Shown here one piece after another: positions 40,126 through 47,220 of a stretch of 64,000 nucleotides of DNA; position 1 is the first letter of the stretch, and each line of letters starts with the position of its first letter. The notes beneath the pieces are model-generated. The model had not been told where the DNA came from and made no database searches. It saw only the letters and a program-made list of their open reading frames with translations. Position numbers and translations under genes: made by a program. The DNA comes from Desulfotomaculum copahuensis (GTDB taxonomy: Bacteria; Bacillota; Desulfotomaculia; Desulfotomaculales; Desulfovirgulaceae). The stretch is from assembly GCF_001655685.1 (NCBI RefSeq), contig NZ_LYVF01000165.1, positions 1 to 64,000 on the forward strand, written 5' to 3'.

Positions 40126-40967
40126 ATTTCTTTGGCCGCCTTTTGGACGCCGGTGCATAGCAGGTGCCCGGTGAAAAGTCTGTCATCCAGGTAACCGTAA
40201 AAGGCGGCTTCGCCGGCCGGGATTATGCCGCCGCACCAGGCGCAGGCCGTGTCCGTCCGGCAGGGAATGACCACTCCTGTCAGCTGCTTGCCGTCAATAT
40301 ATGCGTCCATGGTTACCAGTTTGTTTTTAAACGGAGTGACCGGTGAGCACGACGGGTGGAAATAATGGCGTACGCGCTTGCCGTCCCGGGTGGCTTTGTA
40401 TTCCACCATCGGGGTAAATGGCTTTACCGTTTCACGGCAGGCGCTGCAGTAATGCGGACGCCCGTAATTGCTTTTTAACACGTAGCGGGTTTCCACCGGT
40501 TTTTGCCGTACTTCCCGGTCTTTCAAATACCGGTGGCGTTCCGGCTGTTGCATCACCCAGTCTTCCACCAGCCGGTAAAAATCCCGGTAGTTGCGTTCCA
40601 CCAGGTGTATGTGCGGCGGAAAGCCGGCGCGGACTATTTGCCGCTGGAATTCGCTTTCGGCCGCGTCGTGGGCCAGTCCCTCCATTTTTATTTGCTCCCA
40701 CCGGTAGCCATTGTCGGAAAGCCAGCGGTGGAAGCCGTAAAAGATGTTTCCCGGGCAAACCAGATAATAATCTTCCTTGTTGGCACCGGCTTTTTTCATC
40801 AGACCGGTGATCAGCCGGCAGACCACTTCTTCCAGGCTCTCTTTGGTTTTCCAGGTCAGGGGCACCCGGGCCGTATAAATTTCCCGCGGTTGTTCACAGA
40901 CCAGCACCACTACTTCCGAGAAGGCCCGGCAACCGCCGCCGGCGTCTTCTACGTACCAGTATTTCAC
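40122..40967 (-). CDS. Hypothetical protein with two C-terminal zinc-knuckle motifs
   Basis: A 281-residue protein. The N-terminal 170 residues have an alternating alpha/beta pattern without known motifs (YLVCPGNIFYGFHRWLSDNG near 85). Two treble-clef-like motifs follow: YCSACRETVKPF with FHPSC near 175-205, and ACAWCGGIIPAGE with GHLLC near 245-275. Each has CxxC plus HxxC and resembles the fingers that recognise broken DNA ends in PARP-type proteins, but similarity is short. The GTG at 40967 is preferred over a TTG at 40991, which lies inside the AGAGAGGAG ribosome site. The role is unknown. Confidence 0.6.
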   Translation of the reverse strand: MKYWYVEDAGGGCRAFSEVVVLVCEQPREIYTARVPLTWKTKESLEEVVCRLITGLMKKAGANKEDYYLVCPGNIFYGFHRWLSDNGYRWEQIKMEGLAHDAAESEFQRQIVRAGFPPHIHLVERNYRDFYRLVEDWVMQQPERHRYLKDREVRQKPVETRYVLKSNYGRPHYCSACRETVKPFTPMVEYKATRDGKRVRHYFHPSCSPVTPFKNKLVTMDAYIDGKQLTGVVIPCRTDTACAWCGGIIPAGEAAFYGYLDDRLFTGHLLCTGVQKAAKEI

Positions 40968-41188
40968 TGTGTTGTTCTTCTCCTCTCTCAAGCTGACAAC
41001 AATGATTTTATTTCGGAAAGGGTGACGTTATTTCCTGCCGGGGAAATTTTGATCATAAAACTTTTTCAAATCTTCGCTTTTCATGCCGGCAGGAGTTTTG
41101 CTTTTCATATCTAAATATTAACCAGGCCATAAAAAGAGAAGCCACAAGCTAGTTCCTGGTGCGGCTAGACTTAAGGGAGGGGTCGGTT

Positions 41189-41503
41189 TTGGCTAAATTT
41201 ATTTGTGATACCTGTGGTCGCGAAGTACAGGTCATTGACGGTATCGTATCCTGGACCAGGGAGGGCAACACCCTGAAAAATTTTAAACTCACCCACAAGG
41301 GCGACCAGTGTCAGCCGGCAAACAACCGTTACCGGGAATTGTACACCATTACTTTGGCCAGCGGGTTCATGGAATTTGTGCAGTATCTGCTGGAACGCTG
41401 GGAGGACGGTCTGGAACTGGGGGACCCCCAAACGCTGCGTAAAGTGACGCGCCAGTTGAACCTGCACATGCATGAAAAGTTGCTCATGCTGGTTGAAGAG
41501 TAA
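41189..41503 (+). CDS. Hypothetical zinc-ribbon-like protein, 104 aa
   Basis: A small protein beginning MAKFICDTCGREVQVIDGIV. The CDTC pair and a later Cys near residue 42 suggest a partial zinc site. The C-terminal half is helical (FMEFVQYLLERWEDGLELGD and a final KLLMLVEE). Not recognised. The TTG at 41189 lies 6 nt after GGGAGGGG; an upstream in-frame start at 41159 lies before that site and is rejected. It ends before a strong terminator shared with the convergent aminotransferase gene. Confidence 0.6.
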   Translation: MAKFICDTCGREVQVIDGIVSWTREGNTLKNFKLTHKGDQCQPANNRYRELYTITLASGFMEFVQYLLERWEDGLELGDPQTLRKVTRQLNLHMHEKLLMLVEE

Positions 41504-41518
41504 TCTTTTTTGGGTGCG

Positions 41519-41548
41519 GCCCTTCCGGATTGAGCCGGAAGGGCTTTT
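41519..41548. terminator. Terminator between convergent genes
   Basis: GCCCTTCCGG (41519-41528) and CCGGAAGGGC (41535-41544) form a perfect 10-bp stem with a six-base loop, followed by TTTTC. It serves the hypothetical gene on the plus strand and probably the aminotransferase gene on the other. Confidence 0.85.
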
Positions 41549-41556
41549 CTGCGGGA

Positions 41557-42747
41557 CTATTTTTTCAGGCCCAGTTCTTTGGCCAGCGCTTCCAGCGCCG
41601 GCCGGGCGTTGAGGATGATTTGCCTGTCAATGCAGTAGGAAACCCGGAAATAGCCGGGCAAACCGAAGCCGCTGCCCGGCACCACCAGCACGTTATATTT
41701 TTGGGCGGTGCGTACGAACTCCACGTCGTCCGGCAGTGGCGAGCGGGGAAAGAGGTAAAAGGCGCCCTGCGGTTTGACCACGTCGAAGCCCAATTCGATT
41801 AGGGTGTTGTAGAGCAGGTCGCGCTTTTCCCGGTAGGCGCCGATGTCCACCTTTTCCTGCTGCAGGCCGGTGATCAGCCGCTGCATCAGTGCCGGGGCGT
41901 TGACGAAACCAAGGGTGCGGTTGCAAAAGACCAGTCCCTCCACCAGCAGCCCGGCGTCCGGCATTTGCGGATGCACGGCGATATAGCCGATGCGCTCACC
42001 GGGCAGGGCCAGATCCTTGCTGTGGGAGGTAACCAGGATGCTGTTCCGGTAGGCCTGGAAGACACTGGGTACCTCCACTCCGTCATATACAATCTTGGCG
42101 TAGGGTTCGTCGGAAATGAGGTAGATCGTTGTGCCCAGCTCTTTGCCTTTTCTTTCCAGCAGGGCGCCCATTTCCGCCAGGCAGGAGGCGTTGTAGACCA
42201 CCCCGGTTGGGTTGTTCGGGGAGTTGATCAGCACCGCCCTGGTGCGCGCGGTGATGGCCGCCTCCAGCGCGGCCAGGTCCGGCTGGAAGTCCGGCCCGGT
42301 GCGCACTTCCACCACCCGGCCGCCGTGGTTGTCGGCATAAAATTTATATTCTACGAAGTAGGGCGCCAGCACGATGACCTCGTCGCCCTGGTCCAGCAGT
42401 GTTTTCAGCACCACATTCAAGCCGCCGCCGGCCCCCACGGTCATCACGATATGCCCGGGGGTGAAGGGGATGCCGTGCCCGGCGCTCAGTGCGTCCGCCA
42501 CGGCCCGGCGGGTTTCCAGGTAACCGGCGTTGCTCATATAGCGGTGCATGCCCGGGACGGGATTTAAAGCCAGCTTTTTCAGTTCCTCCTTGAAGGCGGC
42601 CGGCGGCTCCACGTCCGGGTTGCCCAGGGTGAAATCATAAACCTTGTCCGCACCGTAAATGGCCCGCAGCCGTTCACCCTCTTCAAACATTTTGCGGATC
42701 CAGGAGGCGCTGGACAAAAAGCCCGCAATTTTTTTACTGATCGCCAT
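41557..42747 (-). CDS. Class I/II aminotransferase (PLP-dependent)
   Basis: A 396-residue fold-type I aminotransferase related to aspartate/aromatic aminotransferases. The PLP lysine is in LVTSHSKDLALPGERIGY near residue 240, the Asp that holds the pyridine nitrogen is in LISDEPY near 207, and NSPNNPTG near 176 is a family mark. The C-terminal Arg for the substrate carboxylate is in YFRVSYC near 372. The donor and acceptor cannot be told. The ATG (complement of 42745-42747) follows AGGAG at 8 nt. It is divergent from the HAD phosphatase gene. Confidence 0.85.
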   Translation of the reverse strand: MAISKKIAGFLSSASWIRKMFEEGERLRAIYGADKVYDFTLGNPDVEPPAAFKEELKKLALNPVPGMHRYMSNAGYLETRRAVADALSAGHGIPFTPGHIVMTVGAGGGLNVVLKTLLDQGDEVIVLAPYFVEYKFYADNHGGRVVEVRTGPDFQPDLAALEAAITARTRAVLINSPNNPTGVVYNASCLAEMGALLERKGKELGTTIYLISDEPYAKIVYDGVEVPSVFQAYRNSILVTSHSKDLALPGERIGYIAVHPQMPDAGLLVEGLVFCNRTLGFVNAPALMQRLITGLQQEKVDIGAYREKRDLLYNTLIELGFDVVKPQGAFYLFPRSPLPDDVEFVRTAQKYNVLVVPGSGFGLPGYFRVSYCIDRQIILNARPALEALAKELGLKK

Positions 42748-42773
42748 GATAATGACTCCTTTCAAAAATTCTA

Positions 42774-42802
42774 ATTTTATTTTTATTTCGTTGCCGGTGC
42801 AA
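42774..42802 (-). promoter_or_regulatory. Promoter of the aminotransferase gene
   Basis: On the minus strand TTGCAC (42797-42802), a 17-base spacer and TAAAAT (42774-42779), 27 bases before the start codon. Matches 4 of 6 and 5 of 6 to the sigma-A hexamers. Confidence 0.55.
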
Positions 42803-42895
42803 AAAAACCTGCCCCGGTGAAGATTATCCATATCCGGGCGCGGCACGGTTGTTCCGCATGCTATAATTAAATCAAAAAAGATGGGGTGATTGACC

Positions 42896-43525
42896 ATGAC
42901 TGTTGAAGTGGTTTTATTCGATCTGGACGGCACGCTGGCCGATTCACTGCCCCTGATTGAGCATACCTACCGGCTGGTTTTTGAAGAGATGGGCATACCC
43001 TGGGGTGAAGACGCTGTAATGGGCTGGATCGGCCGGACAATCCGGGATATTGCCGAATACTTCGCCGGGCGGCGGGCGCAGGAATTCATCGAGCGCTATC
43101 AAATGCACTACCACCGGGAGCACGACAAGTATACCGCTTTGTTTCCGGAAACTTTGCCCATGCTGGCCGGTCTGAAGCAAAGGGGCCTGCGCCTGGGCAT
43201 CGTTACCTCCAAAGGCCGCACCGGTGCTATGCGTACGGTGAATTTCACCGGCCTGGCCCCCTATATGGATACGGTGGTCACCGCCCATGATGTGGAGAAG
43301 CACAAACCGCTGCCCGATCCCGTGCTGGAAGCGCTGCGGCGTCTGGCGGCCCCGCCGGAACGGGCGGTTTACGTGGGGGACAGTCAGTTTGACATTCAGG
43401 CCGGGCGCACTGCCGGCACCCGGACGCTCGGCGTCACCTGGGGCATGGCCGGCCGGGCGGGGTGGCGGGAGTTCCGGCCGGATGGGGTGCTGGAGCGCTG
43501 GGACGATCTGGATAAATATTTGTAG
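42896..43525 (+). CDS. HAD-superfamily phosphatase (PpaX/phosphoglycolate phosphatase-like)
   Basis: A 209-residue HAD hydrolase. Motif I is FDLDGTLADS at residues 8-17, motif II threonine/serine is in IVTSKGR near 107, motif III lysine near 137 in VEKHKPLPDP and motif IV is YVGDSQFDIQAG near 162. Pyrophosphatases (PpaX) and phosphoglycolate phosphatases share these motifs, so the substrate is open. The ATG at 42896 follows GGGGTGAT; a TTG two codons upstream is less likely. A terminator follows at 43591. Confidence 0.82.
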   Translation: MTVEVVLFDLDGTLADSLPLIEHTYRLVFEEMGIPWGEDAVMGWIGRTIRDIAEYFAGRRAQEFIERYQMHYHREHDKYTALFPETLPMLAGLKQRGLRLGIVTSKGRTGAMRTVNFTGLAPYMDTVVTAHDVEKHKPLPDPVLEALRRLAAPPERAVYVGDSQFDIQAGRTAGTRTLGVTWGMAGRAGWREFRPDGVLERWDDLDKYL

Positions 43526-43590
43526 CAGGCCACGTCCGGTTTGGCGGCCGGTGAGCCGGGCAACCGGTGGCCGCCATGCACGACAAAAGT

Positions 43591-43614
43591 CCCGCCGTTA
43601 GGCGGGTTTTTTTT
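43591..43614 (+). terminator. Rho-independent terminator
   Basis: CCCGCC, loop GTTA, GGCGGG and eight T residues. It ends the HAD phosphatase transcript. Confidence 0.9.
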
Positions 43615-43724
43615 AAGCCCCGGGTCCCGCCGGCTGGTTCCCCCCAAATCATTCCCGCCGGCCGTACAAGTAGTTAGACCGGTCATAAACACCTGCAGGT
43701 AAAATTGACGAAAGGGGAGAACGC

Positions 43725-45476
43725 ATGTACAGATTACGCCGGATGGTCATGGTTCTGGGATTGCTCTGCCTGGGCCTGACCCTGCTGGCCGGTACGGCCC
43801 TGGCCGCACCCGGTCATGGTAAAGAAAAACAGCATCAGCGCGGGCCGGCGATGCCGCCGGCCGTACAGGCAAACGGACAGAATAACGTCCGCATCATGCC
43901 GGTGCAGTTCAATAAAGCCGTGCACCCGGTCCGGGCGGCGGCGGAGAGCAAGTTTAAGGATGTCAAGGGCCATTGGGGGCAGGACGCCATCTCGGCCATG
44001 TCCCGGCCCGGTTTGATCCGGGGCTACAGCGACGATACTTTCCGCCCCGACGCCACCGTCACCAAGGACGAAGCGGTTACCATGCTGGTACGCATGCTGG
44101 GGCTGGAAAACCAGCGTGCCCAAAAGGCCTTGACTCCGGCCGTGGCGAAAAATTGCCCGGCCTGGGCGCGCAACAACCTGGCCCTGGCCGTGGAGCACGG
44201 TATTGTCACCCCGGCCGAACTGACTTCCTTCTCCGGCCAGGCGCCGGCGGAGCGTTACCAGGTGGCGGCCTGGATGGCCCGGGCGGCCGGCTTGAATACG
44301 GGGAAAACGGTAAATCTGCCTTTCCGGGACGATACCGCCATCCCGGCCGCTTATCGCGCCTATGTGCAAGCTATGTATCAAAATTCGATCATGTCCGGTT
44401 ATCCCGGTGACCTGTTCCTGCCCGACCAGCCCATCCGGCGGGCCGAGATGGCTTCCCTGATGCTCAGGTTGATGGTGCAGTGTCCGGTCAACCCGCAATA
44501 CCTGCTGGTGCAGGGTACGGTTAAACAGGTTGATGACCACAGTATTACACTCACCGTCGCCCCGTACCGGATCCATCCCATGTCCGTCGCCTGGCGCGAC
44601 TGGTGGGGGAAAACCCGCACGCAGACCTACGCTTTGGCTGACGATGTGGTGGCTTTTGCCAACGGCAAGAGCGTCTCGCCCGCCGATGTTGCGGCCGGGT
44701 CGCATGCCGTGCTGGTGTTGAACAGCGAGGCCAAAGTAATAGTAATTCTGGCCGGCGGCGGATCCGTCCAGCCGCCGCCGGACAACGGAAGCGCATTGCG
44801 GGTGGAGAGCCTCTCTCCGGCCAACGGGGCCACCGGTGTGGACACGGGGATTGCTTCTTTGCAGGCGGTGTTTAATGAAAACATCTACCCGGTGGACGCA
44901 AATGCGCTTGTTACCGGAATTACCGTGGAAAATGTGAACAGCGGCATTGATGTGCCCATACAGGGGATCACCACCAGCGGCGGCACACTGACCGTGCAAC
45001 TGAACGCCGCACTGGACGGCGGTCAGAAATACCAGGTGCTCATGCCGGACGGGTTGATCAAGGATGCGGATGGTCGCCAGTTTGCCGGTTTTAAAAGCGG
45101 CGACTGGGTGTTCACAACCCGGGGGCAAACCGCGCCGGTGGTGCAGTCGCTGAGTCCGGCCAACGGGGATGAAAATGTGCCTGCCGGCCTGAAGACCCTG
45201 ACAGCGGTCTTTTCCGGGGATGTTCACGCTGTCGGGCAGTTGTCCGATCTGGCCGCCGGCATCCAGGTCAAAAACACCACTGACAATCAGCTGGTGCCTC
45301 TGGATGGCGTTGCGCCGGTGAGCATCCTGGGCGACACGCTGATGATCCGGTTGAAAGATGGACTGACAGACCAGAAGGACTACCAGGTGACCATAAACGG
45401 CAACCTGCTGGCGGACGCGGCCGGCAATAAATTTGCCGGTATTGCCGGCGGCGGCTGGACTTTTGGCACCCGGTAG
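43725..45476 (+). CDS. S-layer-homology (SLH) protein with two Big_5-type domains
   Basis: A 583-residue secreted protein. The signal peptide has a basic start and a hydrophobic core (VLGLLCLGLTLLAGTALA), with cleavage likely after ALA at residue 28. SLH repeats follow: FKDVKGHWGQDAISAMSRPG near 77 and a second set around 190-250 (LPFRDDTAIPAAYRAYVQAM, SGYPGDLFLPDQPIRRAEMA). They would bind secondary cell-wall polymer. Two Ig-like Big_5 repeats close the protein (VESLSPANGATGVDTGI near 362, VQSLSPANGDENVPAGL near 475), each ending in a W-F-TR motif. It probably links an extracellular function to the cell surface; no enzymatic domain is seen. Confidence 0.88.
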   Translation: MYRLRRMVMVLGLLCLGLTLLAGTALAAPGHGKEKQHQRGPAMPPAVQANGQNNVRIMPVQFNKAVHPVRAAAESKFKDVKGHWGQDAISAMSRPGLIRGYSDDTFRPDATVTKDEAVTMLVRMLGLENQRAQKALTPAVAKNCPAWARNNLALAVEHGIVTPAELTSFSGQAPAERYQVAAWMARAAGLNTGKTVNLPFRDDTAIPAAYRAYVQAMYQNSIMSGYPGDLFLPDQPIRRAEMASLMLRLMVQCPVNPQYLLVQGTVKQVDDHSITLTVAPYRIHPMSVAWRDWWGKTRTQTYALADDVVAFANGKSVSPADVAAGSHAVLVLNSEAKVIVILAGGGSVQPPPDNGSALRVESLSPANGATGVDTGIASLQAVFNENIYPVDANALVTGITVENVNSGIDVPIQGITTSGGTLTVQLNAALDGGQKYQVLMPDGLIKDADGRQFAGFKSGDWVFTTRGQTAPVVQSLSPANGDENVPAGLKTLTAVFSGDVHAVGQLSDLAAGIQVKNTTDNQLVPLDGVAPVSILGDTLMIRLKDGLTDQKDYQVTINGNLLADAAGNKFAGIAGGGWTFGTR

Positions 45477-45509
45477 ACAATTAGCTATACCTCCTCTTTA
45501 AATATAAAC

Positions 45510-45544
45510 GGGTCCGCATAACCTGTGCCGGACCCTGTTTTTTT
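45510..45544 (+). terminator. Rho-independent terminator after the SLH gene
   Basis: GGGTCCG (45510-45516) pairs with CGGACCC (45529-45535), followed by TG and seven T residues. Confidence 0.85.
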
Positions 45545-45613
45545 GCCCGCCGCACATATTCGAATGCTAAAAACGGCACACTGATCCCAAAACCGGGTGA
45601 GGGGTGAAAAGAA

Positions 45614-45874
45614 ATGGCGCAGGAACATGAACAATGCGGCGACATGCGCGCCGTTTACCGGCAAAACCGGGAAGACGGCATGGGGTACGGGGATCAGGTC
45701 AATTTTTCCTATGAACTGCAGCAGGCCATTTTACGGGACAAGGAACGGCTGGCCGGGCTGAAAAACAGCGGCGCCAGCGCGGCGGAAATCGCCGGCCTGG
45801 AGAAGTGCATTGCCGAAAAAGAGGATTTGCTGCAGGCCGTCGATTTTGACCTGCACGGGATTGACGGCATCTGA
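45614..45874 (+). CDS. Small hypothetical protein, 86 aa
   Basis: Not recognised. The ATG at 45614 lies after GAGGGGTG. The product is hydrophilic and helical (LQQAILRDKERLAGLKNSGA near 36-55 and LEKCIAEKEDLLQAVDFDLH near 63-82), with a predicted short antiparallel coiled coil. Two cysteines (residues 8 and 66) are far apart. A stem-loop (45964-45994) with a short T-run follows. Small helical proteins of this sort are common near spore genes but no link is shown here. Confidence 0.55.
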   Translation: MAQEHEQCGDMRAVYRQNREDGMGYGDQVNFSYELQQAILRDKERLAGLKNSGASAAEIAGLEKCIAEKEDLLQAVDFDLHGIDGI

Positions 45875-45963
45875 CGGCGGGATTTGCCATGCCCGGGCAG
45901 ATTTGTTTGCCGTCCGGAGCCGGGTCACCAGTGACAATCAATTGCAATCAGCCGCTTCTACCC

Positions 45964-45994
45964 GCAAGCCGGACCCCCTGGGCGTCCGGCTTGC
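45964..45994 (+). terminator. Probable terminator hairpin
   Basis: GCAAGCCGGAC (45964-45974) and GTCCGGCTTGC (45984-45994) make a perfect 11-bp stem with a nine-base loop; the following run is only GTTTAT, so it may be inefficient. Confidence 0.6.
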
Positions 45995-46111
45995 GTTTAT
46001 GCCTGAAACTGCCCTCCCGCCGGTACAATTACTGCCAGTGCAAATTTGGCCGGACATCTCACCCCCGGACGGGTGCCGGTCATATATTACCGTAAGAGGG
46101 GGGCGAGGCCT

Positions 46112-46348
46112 TTGTTGCCGGTGGTGATCAACATTTTTTGGATCAAGGTCAATGTGGTGCAGACCGGTGCCGTTCTGGGAGTGGGGCAGAATTTTATGCC
46201 CGAATGGAGGGCGTTTAATAAGACCAATAACGGTGTGGGTTCGCAGTATGGGGATGCCTGTTCTGTGACAGAGACGAATGCATGTGTTGATGACAGCGAT
46301 TTCATGGATTTTCCTGTCCTGCAGCAGCGTCAGTTGCTGGCGGATTAA
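46112..46348 (+). CDS. Spore-germination GerPA/GerPF-like small protein
   Basis: A 78-residue protein resembling the GerPA/GerPF family of spore-coat permeability proteins: a beta-strand start INIFWIKVNVVQTGAVLGVG, then a Gly/Asn-rich middle (FNKTNNGVGSQYGD) and a short acidic end (DDSDFMDFPVL). Start choice is uncertain because four near-cognate codons lie between 46112 and 46124; the TTGs at 46112/46115 have GGGGGGCGAGG at a good distance. It is followed after 22 bases by a related gene, suggesting a tandem pair expressed together during sporulation. Confidence 0.55.
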   Translation: MLPVVINIFWIKVNVVQTGAVLGVGQNFMPEWRAFNKTNNGVGSQYGDACSVTETNACVDDSDFMDFPVLQQRQLLAD

Positions 46349-46370
46349 CAGGGAGGGGGGTAAAAAACCA

Positions 46371-46598
46371 ATGATCTTCTTTCCGGTTCAAATCAATCTG
46401 ATTGGCTTTAAAATAAACGTTTTGGATCGTAACGCCTCGATCAGTATCGGCCCGTCAGTGAGAACTGATTTCAATGCATTTACCAAGGCAAATACTTTTC
46501 AAACTCAAAGCGGCGATCTGCCGGTTGCTTTTTCCACCGGTGCATTTAATGACTCGGATCTCTTTGATTCAACCGATACCAAGGAAAGTATCATTTAG
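46371..46598 (+). CDS. Spore-germination GerPA/GerPF-like small protein (paralogue)
   Basis: A 75-residue protein, second of the tandem pair. INLIGFKINVLDRNASISIG parallels INIFWIKVNVVQTGAVLGVG of the preceding gene, and both share the FNAFTKANTF / FNKTNN region and an acidic tail (FNDSDLFDSTDTKE). The ATG at 46371 follows GGGAGGGGGG. In bacilli GerP proteins help nutrients cross the spore coat; the parallel here is by sequence pattern only. Confidence 0.55.
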   Translation: MIFFPVQINLIGFKINVLDRNASISIGPSVRTDFNAFTKANTFQTQSGDLPVAFSTGAFNDSDLFDSTDTKESII

Positions 46599-46831
46599 GC
46601 CGTTTTTACCAGCAGTGAGGTTTTTAGCAGCCGGTATTACGGTTCGGGAAATGTCGCTGCACAGGCGGCAATACGCCAGGCACGGCAGCTTTATCAGTCC
46701 CGGTGATCTCCCGTTTCATTTCCGGTCTGCGGTTGGACTGCTGGCACCGGAGGTAAAACATTTGCTTGACGGCAAAGTTTTGTTAATTTTTTTTGCTCGA
46801 CATTAAGCGAATCGAGCTCCGGGGGACCCTA

Positions 46832-47044
46832 TTACTCAGGATGCATACTGATCCGCCGGTCCCGGCCGCACACCGGGCAGGCAAACAGGTGGGTGCAGTA
46901 TGGCGCGGTGAAGTCCGTACTGAAATAAGCGCTGTACGGACCGAAATAATCGCTGACCGGTCCGGCGTCCTTCATGACGGCGCCGCAGGGACAGCGCCGG
47001 TTGATTGCGATCAGGTTGTTGCACAGGGGGCACACACCGGGCAT
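46832..47044 (-). CDS. Small zinc-ribbon protein, 70 aa
   Basis: A minus-strand gene for a protein with three CxxC-type pairs: CPLCNN near residue 5, CPCGAVM near 19 and CPVCGRDR near 56, consistent with one or two zinc ribbons. Not otherwise recognised. The ATG (complement of 47042-47044) follows AAAGGAGCG; an in-frame ATG six codons upstream is less likely. It is divergent from adhE, with a GGCCGG-rich hairpin (47061-47082) between them. Confidence 0.6.
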   Translation of the reverse strand: MPGVCPLCNNLIAINRRCPCGAVMKDAGPVSDYFGPYSAYFSTDFTAPYCTHLFACPVCGRDRRISMHPE

Positions 47045-47060
47045 GCTCAGCGCTCCTTTC

Positions 47061-47082
47061 AAGGCCGGTTTTTTCCGGCCTT
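47061..47082. other. Hairpin between the zinc-ribbon gene and adhE
   Basis: AAGGCCGG (47061-47068), six T residues, CCGGCCTT (47075-47082), then ATTTTG. A perfect 8-bp stem in the shared upstream region of two divergent genes. It could be a terminator for an adhE-directed leader RNA. Confidence 0.5.
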
Positions 47083-47220
47083 ATTTTGATCCGTTCCGGC
47101 CGGGCATATTCTCTTTTCCCGGTGGCATAATGAAATTGGTTGTTTTCGCCCGTCCGGCGGATGATCCGGTTTTTCCGGCGGGCGGCGCTGAAATATTAAT
47201 TTGGCGGGGGGAATCGGCGG

